This document shows positions 36,118 through 45,300 of a stretch of 64,000 nucleotides of DNA, one piece after another (position 1 is the stretch's first letter; each line of letters begins with the position of its first letter). The translations under genes were made by a program, and so were the position numbers. Under the pieces are notes generated by a model. That model worked only from the letters and a program-made list of their open reading frames with translations, made no database searches and was not told where the DNA came from. The stretch spans positions 1 to 64,000 of the forward strand of contig CAIVAU010000065.1 in NCBI GenBank assembly GCA_903903925.1, read 5' to 3'. The DNA comes from an uncultured cyanobacterium (GTDB lineage: Bacteria > Cyanobacteriota > Cyanobacteriia > Cyanobacteriales > Nostocaceae).

Positions 36118-38315
36118 TGACGTTTCGATATGAAGTTGTGACGAAACAGAAACGTACCGATCAGGTAGGGCTACGCCTTCAGTGTGATGAGCAAAGACAG
36201 GCTGAGGAAATTCACCGAGTACTTCGGCAAGCTGGGTTCACGATTAGTCGTTTAATGACTGCAACACATCCTGACTATACCCATTTTGTCTACGTCACTG
36301 TAACAGACACCGAACTTAGCAATACTGTATCCAAAATTGAAGCTCATATAAAAGCTTTAAATGATGGCAGTGTTGTCAAAGAAGAACCAAATGTAAAAAA
36401 CTTTGAGTCATGGAAAAACCAATTTCGTAAAGCAATTAAACAATTAAATAATGACTATGTTAGTCCAACCAGTTCAGTCCAAGAAATCAATCAAAGTCGT
36501 CTCGAACAAAAGATTGCTGCTGGACGTACCATTGAAGTTGAGGAACATCTGCTCCACCAAGCTAATGATAACGATAGTAATGCTCTCAGAACATTAATTG
36601 CACTTTATACCAATACAGGACAGAATGAGCAGTTAGTAGAACTTTGCAAAGCCAAAAGGTCTTGTGTTCTTGCTCTACCTGTCTCTGGACGCTTGGTTGA
36701 GCAATTGGTGTTTGCTCATCTCCAGCATTACAAACAGACTAACGCACCCGAATTATTGCATTCCGCTCAAACATTAGCACAAGAGTTTTTACCTGAACTA
36801 GAGCGGTTACGCCAAGCCAATGGTGTACGACGACTGCTAAATCAATCCCATAGCCCTCAAGAACAACTACCCACAGTAGAAGGAGGCACACTCAATGAAA
36901 AATTGCTACAGCTTTTAGAAATTGAACCTGGCGATCGTATTCCCCAACTTGAGTTTCTCAGTAAAAGATATCCCAAGGCGATCAATGTACAAATTGCGCT
37001 AGCTAATTCTTATGCAGTAACAGATAATACAACACGTGCCTTGCAAATATATGAATCCATTCTTGAGAAGACGGAAGAAGTTCAACAGCGTTATGCAGAA
37101 GTACTACTAGCCAGTGAACGTTTCCAAAAAGTCATTGAGAGATTACCAGATGCTATTTCGGAACTGTCACCAGCCTTAGCTGGGTTGCGTGGTGCTGCCC
37201 TTTATAACTTAGGACAAAAAACACAATCTCGCGAATTTCTAGAAAAGGCATGGCAAGAAGGTGAACGTAAAGTTCAAATTCTACTGCCATTAGCAAAATT
37301 ATGGGCAACAGTTGGCGATCCGGTAAAAGCAGGTGAGGCGTATCAAATTTTGCAAGAAACAGCCAATGAAAAGTTGACCTTGGAAGATCATGCTCTAATA
37401 GCAAAAGTTGCCAATCTGGATGGTTTTGGTGATATTTCCAACGAGCAAAAAGTAAATTATTATGAGAAATACGTAACCTTGGCTGGAGTAAGCTTGCTAA
37501 ATTTACCAGAGGCAGAAGAAATACTGAAAGACCGTTTGGATCTTTGGCAGGAGTTACATAACAGTGAAGGACTTCTCAACGCTTATGCTGACTGGTTAGA
37601 CTGGCTTGTTAATGCACGTCGTTGGGAAGATTTAGACAAAGAACTAGATAATCTAAGACATCGTGGGGCACAACAACAAATAAGTTGCCAGCAGTATTTT
37701 GAGTTACTTGAAAGCCTTGAAATTCATATAAATTTTCAACCGACTTTACGCCAAAGTTTAGCAAATGACTACTTTGGCTTGGCGATCGCTGAGATCGATA
37801 ATGCATTACGTCAAGGAAAAACCGAAGCACCTTTTTTCCAAGATTTGAAACGTGCATTACTATGTCTTGACTCAAAATTAGTAAATGACGTTATTGGATA
37901 TCGCCAACAACGTCAGGCTGAGGCAGCTAAGTTTGAAATACAAGTAGTTTCAGATGAGAATATAGTATTAACAACCCCAAAATTGGCATCAATATCTCTT
38001 GCACTGGTCGGTGGTCACCAAGCGACTCGGCGAGAGGTAATTCGTGAATTGTGTGAAGGTTATGGTTTAAAACATTACGTTGAGGTTCCTCCCTCAAGCG
38101 AGGCATATATAAATCGCAGTAGCGTACAAGGACAAATAAGTAATTGCCATTTAATTGCAGTGATCGCCGGATACATAGGTCACGATTTAAGTCAAATTGT
38201 ATCTGACTTACAAAAAAATGGTGCTTTGGCGGGTCAAGTCTTATTTCTAGCTTGTCGCGGAAAGAGTGGTATAGTTCGTTCAATTATTCAAAAAGTACAG
38301 CAAGAAAATGGCTGA
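36114..38315 (+). CDS. TPR-like protein with DUF2325-like C-terminal domain, copy 2
   Basis: A 733-residue protein. Residues about 150-610 are TPR-like helical repeats (for example INVQIALANSYAVTDNTTRALQIYESIL). The last 100 residues start with SLALVGGHQATRREVIREL and include NCHLIAVIAGYIGHDLSQIVSDL and KSGIVRSIIQ, the DUF2325 pattern and the counterpart of the end of the 25307 protein. The start is GTG 36114 or ATG 36117. It closes the second J-K-D block. It probably acts as a scaffold or signal-sensing subunit; that is inference. Confidence 0.7.
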   Translation: MMTFRYEVVTKQKRTDQVGLRLQCDEQRQAEEIHRVLRQAGFTISRLMTATHPDYTHFVYVTVTDTELSNTVSKIEAHIKALNDGSVVKEEPNVKNFESWKNQFRKAIKQLNNDYVSPTSSVQEINQSRLEQKIAAGRTIEVEEHLLHQANDNDSNALRTLIALYTNTGQNEQLVELCKAKRSCVLALPVSGRLVEQLVFAHLQHYKQTNAPELLHSAQTLAQEFLPELERLRQANGVRRLLNQSHSPQEQLPTVEGGTLNEKLLQLLEIEPGDRIPQLEFLSKRYPKAINVQIALANSYAVTDNTTRALQIYESILEKTEEVQQRYAEVLLASERFQKVIERLPDAISELSPALAGLRGAALYNLGQKTQSREFLEKAWQEGERKVQILLPLAKLWATVGDPVKAGEAYQILQETANEKLTLEDHALIAKVANLDGFGDISNEQKVNYYEKYVTLAGVSLLNLPEAEEILKDRLDLWQELHNSEGLLNAYADWLDWLVNARRWEDLDKELDNLRHRGAQQQISCQQYFELLESLEIHINFQPTLRQSLANDYFGLAIAEIDNALRQGKTEAPFFQDLKRALLCLDSKLVNDVIGYRQQRQAEAAKFEIQVVSDENIVLTTPKLASISLALVGGHQATRREVIRELCEGYGLKHYVEVPPSSEAYINRSSVQGQISNCHLIAVIAGYIGHDLSQIVSDLQKNGALAGQVLFLACRGKSGIVRSIIQKVQQENG

Positions 38316-38367
38316 TTATTCACTTAGAGAAGTTCAGCAACAGGTTGACTCAGATCTTAATTGAACT

Positions 38368-38386
38368 CTGTGCGACTGGTGGATGA
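38368..38386 (+). repeat. dispersed repeat core (copy a)
   Basis: CTGTGCGACTGGTGGATGA here is identical to 58686-58704 and appears inverted, with two or three changes, at 40836-40855. It is followed at about 38434-38459 by CTGACTCCTAACTCC-type heptamers, as in the other copies. This is a degraded member of the same element family, lying at the right edge of the dpd island. Confidence 0.6.
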
Positions 38387-38439
38387 ATCATGGTCTAAAG
38401 CCCCCGATGAAACCCACAACATAGGGCATATTCTGACTC

Positions 38440-39351
38440 CTAACTCCTAACGCCTAACGCCATATCTAAAATTGGCGCAATCAAATCTTCACGCTTTACA
38501 GCCATCATGTGTACACCCTGACACAATTGACGTGCTACCTGTACTTGCTCGGCTGCAATTTTCATTCCTTCTAAAAGTGGGTCTTGTGCTTGTGCTAACC
38601 TATCAATAATATGCTCAGGAATATTGACGCCTGGTACGCACCGATTGATAAACTGAGCATTTTTAGCTGATTTCAATAGAAAAATTCCTGCCAAAACTGG
38701 CTTATTACAACCAGCGGCAATTTTGTCCATAAACTTTTCTAGCAGTTCAAAATCTGTAATTAATTGACTTTGGAAAAACTGCGCTCCTGCTTCTAATTTG
38801 CGCTCAAATCGACTTTGTAAGCCTGACCAACTGGGACATTGGGGATCGATCGCCGCCCCAGGAAATAAGTCCAGTGAACCATCCGTCAGGGCTTTATCGT
38901 TGCAGTCAACTCCGTGATTCAGTTTATGGATCATTTGCAGCAGGCGCACCGATTCCAAATCAAACACACTTTTGGCATTGGGGTGATCGCCTGCTTTCAC
39001 TGGGTCGCCAGTGAGAGCCAAGATATTGCGGATACCCAAAGCATGAGCGCCCATCAGGTCAGCTTGTAAACTAATACGGTTGCGATCGCGGCAGGCAAGC
39101 TGACAAATCGGCTCTATCCCATTTTGCCATAAAATTGCTGATGCCACTACCGAACTCATCCTCAGTACAGCACGACTACCATCAGTGATATTAACTGCAT
39201 GGACTCGCCCTTTGAGGGTCTGCGCCATTTTGATCATTTCCGCTGGATCTCCCCCTTTAGGAGGCATTACCTCAGCAGTCACTAAAAACTCACCTGCTTG
39301 AACGGATTGACGGAAGGAAGTTGACGAGATGAAGTTGTGGGTACTGAGCAT
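38440..39351 (-). CDS. methylenetetrahydrofolate reductase family protein
   Basis: A 303-residue TIM-barrel protein of the MetF family, which reduces 5,10-methylene-THF to 5-methyl-THF for methionine synthesis, using flavin. Landmarks are FLVTAEVMPPKGGDP (N-terminal Glu), NITDGSRAVLRMS, CRDRNRISLQADLMGAHALGIRNILALTGDP and GAQFFQSQLITD. The length is normal for the short bacterial form. It is next to trpS on the same strand, with a 145-bp gap. I leave the symbol open because several related cyanobacterial paralogues exist. Confidence 0.88.
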   Translation of the reverse strand: MLSTHNFISSTSFRQSVQAGEFLVTAEVMPPKGGDPAEMIKMAQTLKGRVHAVNITDGSRAVLRMSSVVASAILWQNGIEPICQLACRDRNRISLQADLMGAHALGIRNILALTGDPVKAGDHPNAKSVFDLESVRLLQMIHKLNHGVDCNDKALTDGSLDLFPGAAIDPQCPSWSGLQSRFERKLEAGAQFFQSQLITDFELLEKFMDKIAAGCNKPVLAGIFLLKSAKNAQFINRCVPGVNIPEHIIDRLAQAQDPLLEGMKIAAEQVQVARQLCQGVHMMAVKREDLIAPILDMALGVRS

Positions 39352-39496
39352 AAAATTTTGGTTTGGGATTTTGAACCACAGATGGACGCGGATGAACGCG
39401 GATGTTTTGTCTATTTTATCTGCGTATATCTGCCATGTGATGCAGTTGCAATTTGTGATTGTATCTTGTCCATCTAAAATTTAAAACCTAAAATTG

Positions 39497-40510
39497 CTAC
39501 AGTGGGACGGAATAACCCATAGCAGTTTTTGCTTGTGCAAGAGTCTGGTTTGCGATCGCTACTGCTTTTTGTCTTCCATCCCGGAGTACAGACTCCAGAT
39601 AGCCTTTTTCGTCCGTCACCGTTTGGTATTTCTCTTGGATCGGTTTAAGCGCATTGATGATCGTTTCCGTCAACAAGGACTTAAATTGTCCCCATCCCAT
39701 ATCTTGACACTCAGTCGCCACCTCTTCTTTCGTTTTGCCGGAAAGCAGGGTATATAGAGTTAATAAGTTGTTACTTTCAGGGCGTTCAGGATTATCAAAC
39801 TCCAAACCACGGGTAGGATCGGTTTTACAGCGCTTAATTTTTTTGGCAATCTCATCTGGGGAATCAAGCAAATTGATTCGGCTCAGATCTGACGGATCGG
39901 ACTTTGACATTTTCTTGGTTCCATCAGTCAAACTCATTACCCTTGCTCCTTCCTTACGGATCAAAGGTTCTGGTAACTTCAGTACTGGATGATCTGGCTT
40001 GGCAAATAAGTGATTAAATCTATTGACAATATCCCGAGTCAGTTCTATGTGTTGCTTTTGGTCTTCACCCACCGGGACTTTATCAGGCTGGTAGAGCAAA
40101 ATATCAGACGCCATCAGCACTGGGTAGTCCAACAAGCCGACACTCACATTTTCTCCCTGTTTAACAGCCTTCTCCCTATACTGGATCATGTCTTGGAGCC
40201 AGTTTAGGGGTGTGATGCAGTTGAGCAACCAAGTTAACTCACTATGGGCAGAAACGTGAGATTGCACAAAGATAGTAGAGTGGTTCAAATCAAGACCACA
40301 AGCTAGATAGAGAGCAGCTAGGCTGTAGGTATTAGCTGACAGTGTTGCTAGTTCATAGGGCACGGTAATAGCGTGCAAATCGGCTATAAAGACGAAATTA
40401 TCATACTGACTTTGACCTTCTACCCAATTGCGAATTGCACCCAAATAGTTACCCAAATGCAGATCGCCAGTTGGTTGAACTCCAGAAAGAACTCGTTGCC
40501 TGTTAGACAT
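39497..40510 (-). CDS. trpS: tryptophanyl-tRNA synthetase
   Basis: A 337-residue class I aminoacyl-tRNA synthetase that charges tRNA-Trp. The HIGH-type motif is in GVQPTGDLHLGNYLGAI and the KMSKS motif is in GTKKMSKSDPSDLS. VGEDQKQHIELTRDI and GLLDYPVLMASDILLY are characteristic of bacterial TrpRS. The length is typical and complete. The ATG at 40510 directly begins the conserved MSNRQRVLSGVQPTG. Confidence 0.97.
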   Translation of the reverse strand: MSNRQRVLSGVQPTGDLHLGNYLGAIRNWVEGQSQYDNFVFIADLHAITVPYELATLSANTYSLAALYLACGLDLNHSTIFVQSHVSAHSELTWLLNCITPLNWLQDMIQYREKAVKQGENVSVGLLDYPVLMASDILLYQPDKVPVGEDQKQHIELTRDIVNRFNHLFAKPDHPVLKLPEPLIRKEGARVMSLTDGTKKMSKSDPSDLSRINLLDSPDEIAKKIKRCKTDPTRGLEFDNPERPESNNLLTLYTLLSGKTKEEVATECQDMGWGQFKSLLTETIINALKPIQEKYQTVTDEKGYLESVLRDGRQKAVAIANQTLAQAKTAMGYSVPL

Positions 40511-40692
40511 AATGTAAAATTAACAATTTCGGTCAGATCAAGTAATGAGAAAACCTATATTTTCAAGGGTCATAGCTTAAATTGATACTAGTAACCCCAA
40601 GCTTCCTATTGCTAATGTATATTTTATTTACAATAATAGACAAAAGTTAAGCTCTTAAAATAGAAAGTAACAGTAACCTTGGAATAAAGAGT

Positions 40693-40925
<233 letters not shown>

Positions 40926-40955
40926 TTATCAGAATTTAATTAAAGGAATAAAGCA

Positions 40956-42542
40956 ATGAAAGCACTATTACTTTACCCCTGTTTTCCCAAAACCTTTTGG
41001 TCTTACGACGCATTTATGGAAATGGCGGGGCTGAAGGCATTTATCCCACCACTAGGCATTATTACTGTTGCATCTCTGCTGCCAGCAGACTGGGAAATTC
41101 GGTTTTATGACCGCAATGTCAACCAAGAAACTGATGCAGATTGGCAGTGGTGCGACATCGTTATTCTCTCTGCCATGCTTGCACAGAAACAGGACTTTCT
41201 CGCCCAAATTCAAAAAGCAGTGCAGTTAGGGAAAAAAGTTGCGGTAGGTGGTCCTTATCCGACCTCAGTACCAGAACCAGCTCTCAATGCTGGAGCTCAT
41301 TACTTAATTTTAGATGAAGGAGAGATGACAGTTCCGCAATTTCTGGAGGCGATCGCACAAGGTCAGCCACAAGGAATCTTTCGCTCTGTTGAAAAGCCAG
41401 ATGTGAGTAAAAGCCCTATGCCTCGCTTTGATTTACTCAAGCGAGATGATTACTTAATGATGGCGATCCAGTTTTCTCGCGGTTGTCCCTTTGAGTGCGA
41501 GTTCTGTGACATTATTAACCTCTACGGTCGAAAACCGCGTACCAAAGAACCTCTTCAGACATTAGCAGAACTCCAAAGTCTTTATGAGTTGGGCTGGCGT
41601 GGGTCTATATTCATAGTGGATGATAACTTCATTGGCAATAAACGCAATGTGAAACGCCTGCTACAAGAATTAATTCCATGGATGCAGGAACGCCATTATC
41701 CCTTCACCTTCATAACGGAAGCTTCTGTCAATCTGGCAGATGATACCGAGTTATTAGACCTGATGGCGAAAGCTGGTTTCTATGCAGTCTTTCTGGGTAT
41801 TGAAACTCCCGATCAAGATAGTCTACAAGCCACACAGAAGTTTCAGAATACTCGCAACCCCTTGATAGAAGCCTGTCGTACCATCAACCAAGCTGGATTA
41901 CTCATTTATGCAGGATTCATCATTGGCTTTGATGGGGAACGGACAGATGCGGGTGGTCGGATTGAAGCTTTTGTCGAACAAACAAATATTCCCCAACCCA
42001 TGCTTGGTGTACTACAAGCCATTCCCAATACAGCCCTTTGGCAACGACTTACACGAGAACAGCGATTATTAGAAGGCTTCGGCGGTACTGAGGTAGGAGA
42101 TCAAAACTCTTTGATGAATTTTGTTCCTACCCGCCCGGTAGTTGAAATCGCTAAGGAATATTTAGAGGCGATTTGGAGAATGTATGAACCCAAAAACTAT
42201 CTCCGACGCTGTTTTCAACAATGCCTCAATATCACACCTAATCCTCAGCTACAACAGACCATGTATTTCCCTCCTGGGAAAGGACTGCGACTCGTTGCCC
42301 AGTTATTCTGGCGTCAAGGCTGGCAACGGCAAGAAACCCGAGTTCAGTTTTGGCAACAGCTTTGGGCTATTTTACGCACCAAGCCTCAATTTCTTAACAT
42401 GTATTTGGGTTTATGTGCTGCTGGCGAGCATTTTTGGGAATACCGGGTTTTAGCTAGAGAACGTATTACTGAGCAGTTAGGGTTTGATCCGCTTACCACG
42501 TCTCCCTCAATTAAACGACCATTAAGCATCGCCCACAAATAA
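40956..42542 (+). CDS. B12-binding radical SAM protein
   Basis: A 528-residue radical SAM enzyme. The N-terminal 150 residues are a cobalamin-binding-like fold (IVILSAMLAQKQDFLAQIQ, VAVGGPYPTSVPEPAL, YLILDEGEMTVPQFLEAI). The 4Fe-4S site is CPFECEFCD (CxxxCxxC). IFIVDDNFIGNK and VFLGIETPDQDSLQ are typical of the B12-dependent class with a DUF4070-type tail. Such enzymes often methylate unactivated carbons; the substrate is unknown. AAAGGA precedes the ATG, and a terminator follows. No neighbouring pathway gene hints at its product. Confidence 0.88.
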   Translation: MKALLLYPCFPKTFWSYDAFMEMAGLKAFIPPLGIITVASLLPADWEIRFYDRNVNQETDADWQWCDIVILSAMLAQKQDFLAQIQKAVQLGKKVAVGGPYPTSVPEPALNAGAHYLILDEGEMTVPQFLEAIAQGQPQGIFRSVEKPDVSKSPMPRFDLLKRDDYLMMAIQFSRGCPFECEFCDIINLYGRKPRTKEPLQTLAELQSLYELGWRGSIFIVDDNFIGNKRNVKRLLQELIPWMQERHYPFTFITEASVNLADDTELLDLMAKAGFYAVFLGIETPDQDSLQATQKFQNTRNPLIEACRTINQAGLLIYAGFIIGFDGERTDAGGRIEAFVEQTNIPQPMLGVLQAIPNTALWQRLTREQRLLEGFGGTEVGDQNSLMNFVPTRPVVEIAKEYLEAIWRMYEPKNYLRRCFQQCLNITPNPQLQQTMYFPPGKGLRLVAQLFWRQGWQRQETRVQFWQQLWAILRTKPQFLNMYLGLCAAGEHFWEYRVLARERITEQLGFDPLTTSPSIKRPLSIAHK

Positions 42543-42562
42543 CTGATCAGTGGTTGTAGTTA

Positions 42563-42589
42563 CCCCCCTGATGCGCTATCGGGGGGTTT
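42563..42589 (+). terminator. GC-rich hairpin after the radical SAM gene
   Basis: CCCCCC (42563-42568) pairs with GGGGGG (42581-42586), extended by GAT/ATC inside, followed by TTT. It lies 20 bases after the stop. Confidence 0.75.
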
Positions 42590-42755
42590 GAAACCTGCAA
42601 GCGACAGCCATCATAAATATCTGCCATTGTCAACTTTTGCTAGTGTGGGTCGCGCCAATGAGCTATATTCCTAGCAGTAGTCGTTGCGTCTTCGATTTGA
42701 CCACCAGGTAAATATAATGTGCAGCTTCACAGCAACATAGGTTAGGAGAGAACTG

Positions 42756-43061
42756 ATGATTTCAGATGAAATGGGAAAGCAACTCCACAATCGCTCAACA
42801 CTTGGCTACCAACTCACTAACAAGGAAAAAGAGCAGCTAGAGGTATGGTATGCAAAGCTAGATGCAATTGAAAGCAAACTGCTTGGTGACAATGCTGACT
42901 CTCAAATTACCAGCGCAAATTTGCCAGATCAGATTGAAGCATCCTTAAACCAGTTAACATTCGTAACTCAACGCATTCAGCAAATATCCAGTGAAAATGA
43001 TGATTTACGTCAACAAATTAGTGTATTACGGCAACAATTAACGGCTCGTCGTTCGGCATGA
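42756..43061 (+). CDS. small coiled-coil protein coupled to an HNH gene
   Basis: A 101-residue protein, MISDEMGKQLHNRSTLGYQL, then long helices (KEKEQLEVWYAKLDAIESKL; RIQQISSENDDLRQQISVLRQQL) with clear heptads. It overlaps the next gene (HNH) by 4 bp. It has the same gene logic as the pair at 24109/24348, although the small protein is not obviously homologous. TTAGGAGAG precedes the ATG. It may bind or restrain the nuclease; that is inference. Confidence 0.75.
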   Translation: MISDEMGKQLHNRSTLGYQLTNKEKEQLEVWYAKLDAIESKLLGDNADSQITSANLPDQIEASLNQLTFVTQRIQQISSENDDLRQQISVLRQQLTARRSA

Positions 43062-43600
43062 CTATTTCAAAAGAAATACGCCAACAAGTTCAGCAACGGG
43101 CAAACCATGCTTGTGAATTTTGTGGGGTGAGAGAAACTGATGTAGGCGGAACTCTAACCGTAGATCACTATCAACCCCAATCGAGAGGAGGTTCTGACAA
43201 TTTAGAAAACCTAATTTATTCTTGCGCTTGTTGTAATCAATACAAACAAGATTACTGGTGTACGGAAGAATTTTTAACAAAATTGTGGAATCCTCGCTCT
43301 GAAAACTACAATAAACATTTTATTGAGTTAGAGGATGGGCAGTTGCTAGCTCTGACCACAACAGGAGAATTTACTTGTAAACGATTACGACTCAATCGTC
43401 CACCATTAATTGCTTATCGCCTTCAACGCCGTCGGCGAACAGAAGAAGCTCGTCAACTAGAACGATACCGTGATTTAGTTTTGTTGCTAACTCAATTAAA
43501 TGCCCAATTGACAATTTTAGTCACAGAACAGCAAGCTCTGTTGAAAGAACAACGAGATATATTACAAGCTTTACTTCGGAATCAACTTGATAATTTCTAA
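43058..43600 (+). CDS. HNH endonuclease
   Basis: A 180-residue HNH nuclease: CEFCGVRETD, TVDHYQPQSRGGSDNLENLIYSCACCNQYK. The two CxxC knuckles and the DH are intact. The C-terminal 60 residues form a likely helix (TQLNAQLTILVTEQQALLKEQRDILQALL) that could pair with the upstream coiled-coil protein. It is translationally coupled to the upstream gene. Target unknown. Confidence 0.87.
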   Translation: MTISKEIRQQVQQRANHACEFCGVRETDVGGTLTVDHYQPQSRGGSDNLENLIYSCACCNQYKQDYWCTEEFLTKLWNPRSENYNKHFIELEDGQLLALTTTGEFTCKRLRLNRPPLIAYRLQRRRRTEEARQLERYRDLVLLLTQLNAQLTILVTEQQALLKEQRDILQALLRNQLDNF

Positions 43601-43789
43601 ATAAAAATTCACGAGATCGCCTGCACGATTTGGTGCTGATTGCTCCATTATCAGTTGGATTGGTGGCAAGGGCGATCGCCAGAACTTGGTAAGGGGGGAC
43701 GGCGCAGCCGGGGGGTTAATAGATGCAGCCAGTTGCAGGATAATGAATTCTATTTTAGAATTAATGTACAGAAACACGTACATAAATTG

Positions 43790-44095
43790 ATGTTGTCTTA
43801 CAAAATCACATCCCCAACCGATGCGAGAAATGACTTTTTTAAGTTGTTAGACCTCGTAGTAGAAAATCATCAGGTGTATATCATCAACCGTCGTGATGAT
43901 GAAAATGTAGCCTTGATTGCTGAATCAGATTTGGTGAGCTTGGTTGAAACAGTTTATCTTTTGCGCTCTCCTACTAACGCAAGTCGATTATTGGATGCAA
44001 TAGAGGAGTCAAAAGCGGGAAAGATTCCACCTCAGACTATTGCAGAACTTCAGCAGGAGTTAGGGATTGAGCAAGAACAAGAAAAAGAAATCTGA
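43790..44095 (+). CDS. YefM/Phd-type antitoxin
   Basis: A 101-residue protein: YKITSPTDARNDFFKLLDLVVENHQVYIINRRDDENVALIAESDLVSLVETVYLLRSP. This is the Phd/YefM antitoxin fold with its DNA-binding N-terminus. A longer frame from 43640 runs through repeat-like DNA, so ATG 43790 is chosen. It overlaps the YoeB toxin gene and should repress their shared promoter and neutralise the toxin. Confidence 0.88.
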   Translation: MLSYKITSPTDARNDFFKLLDLVVENHQVYIINRRDDENVALIAESDLVSLVETVYLLRSPTNASRLLDAIEESKAGKIPPQTIAELQQELGIEQEQEKEI

Positions 44096-44384
44096 GACCG
44101 ATGAAATTCAGCCAGTTGTAGTTAATCGCAGTCCTGGTTTTAGTTCTAGATTCAAAGAAGATTTAGCTTGGTGGTTCAAGCAAGATTTTCAGAAAGCGTC
44201 GAAAATCTTGGATTTGGTAACGTTTGTCATGCAAGATCCTTTCGAGGGGATCGGAAAACCGGAACCATTGAAGTATCTAGATGCAGATATCTGGTCACGA
44301 AGAATCGATTTAGATCATCGGCTGGTCTATAGGGTAGGAAACATTCAGATTGATTTTCTGGCTTGTCGGTATCACTATGAATAA
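44067..44384 (+). CDS. Txe/YoeB-type mRNA interferase toxin
   Basis: The C-terminal 80 residues are YoeB: SRFKEDLAWWFKQDFQKASKILDLV, DPFEGIGKPEPLKYLDADIWSRRIDLDHRLVYRV, and the closing ACRYHYE with the catalytic His-Tyr. YoeB cleaves mRNA on the ribosome. The start at TTG 44067, after AGGGA, makes a 29-bp overlap with the antitoxin; the N-terminal 20 residues are unusually basic and may not be needed. Confidence 0.9.
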   Translation: MSKNKKKKSETDEIQPVVVNRSPGFSSRFKEDLAWWFKQDFQKASKILDLVTFVMQDPFEGIGKPEPLKYLDADIWSRRIDLDHRLVYRVGNIQIDFLACRYHYE

Positions 44385-44434
44385 CACTGTCAGTCCCAGT
44401 CTCATAGCAGAAGTCGATTAAGGAGGGTTAGAAA

Positions 44435-44497
44435 ATGAGTGAGTTGCAGACCCAGTTACTGGCAGATACATGGATTTACGCTTCTTGGGAGGAGTAA
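44435..44497 (+). pseudogene. N-terminal stub of a Uma2-family (DUF820) gene
   Basis: After a strong AAGGAGG, ATG 44435 starts MSELQTQLLADTWIYASWEE and stops. The DTW...ASWEE pattern is the usual beginning of Uma2 proteins, which continue for about 170 more residues. The cut coincides with the cut end of the opposing AAA ATPase gene. Confidence 0.6.
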
Positions 44498-45294
44498 GCC
44501 AAGATTCTAAGTGTTCCATCTGAGATGTCAGAAGCCGGAATATGGTGTTCTGAATATCTATCAACTAATTCCAATAAAAAGGTTTGATTCTCTCCACGGG
44601 GCAATATGATTCTTTTGATGTTGGGAACAAGCCGCGTCAAACGCTCCTCTAACTCATCAAAATTTTTACGATTATTATGCAGAATATCTACTAGCGCGTA
44701 AGCAATTCCTTGTCCAGTTCTATCCATACTGCCATTTGATGAGGCTTTGCTAGATATATTAACTGGCGTAAAATCGTAAATACTAACCTTTTTTAAGGCA
44801 TTCTGTAGAAAAGAATCTGGGTATTGACTATTAACTAAAAATGTTCTTAATCCAGATGCATCATCAAATATGTTCTGACCTACTTCATTATTATTCTTTT
44901 CAATATTTCTTATACAAATTTTTCGTTTTTGGTAATCAAGATAAATTGACAGATATGAAATGTTTTTAGATTTTTCTGAAGGAGTTGTTTCTGTTGTAGT
45001 TGGGGTACTAACCTCAAACAAAATATAATCTTGCTTTCCCTGCCAGAATTTCAATTCAATATTCTGCTGGTTCTTGCTTATCGTATCTAAAGACTGTGCG
45101 AAAAAATCTATTACATTTACATAGTGAGATGTATGCGCTATCAGCTTTTGGAGAAAATGAGACAGAACAGCGATAACTTCACAAATATTCGACTTCCCAG
45201 AACCGTTAGGTCCGATCAATACGGTTAATGGTTGTAAGTCTACTTCGGTATCAAAGAGGCTCTTATAATGCTGAACTCTTAGCTTAGATAACAT
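44476..45294 (-). CDS. AAA ATPase, 3'-truncated
   Basis: 272 residues of an OLD/RecF-like AAA_21 ATPase: LRVQHYKSLFDTEVDLQPLTVLIGPNGSGKSN (Walker A about residues 27-35) and the signature SDGTLRILAY near the end. Family members continue with Walker B (EEPEnGlHP) and the D-loop; here the frame ends with SSQEA straight after the signature. It cannot hydrolyse ATP normally and is probably a dead gene. It lies 6 bp downstream of the HTH gene, with which it would have formed an operon. Confidence 0.8.
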   Translation of the reverse strand: MLSKLRVQHYKSLFDTEVDLQPLTVLIGPNGSGKSNICEVIAVLSHFLQKLIAHTSHYVNVIDFFAQSLDTISKNQQNIELKFWQGKQDYILFEVSTPTTTETTPSEKSKNISYLSIYLDYQKRKICIRNIEKNNNEVGQNIFDDASGLRTFLVNSQYPDSFLQNALKKVSIYDFTPVNISSKASSNGSMDRTGQGIAYALVDILHNNRKNFDELEERLTRLVPNIKRIILPRGENQTFLLELVDRYSEHHIPASDISDGTLRILAYSSQEA

Positions 45295-45300
45295 TTTATT

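Noticed and set aside
42591..42755. Short open minus-strand frame reading LPGGQIEDATTTARNIAHW
   Set aside because: Only about 50 codons with a stop and no family I recognise; not enough to call a pseudogene.
43640..43789. N-terminal extension of the YefM-type antitoxin
   Set aside because: It reads through GC-rich repeat-like DNA with no similarity to the family; ATG 43790 matches the family's start.
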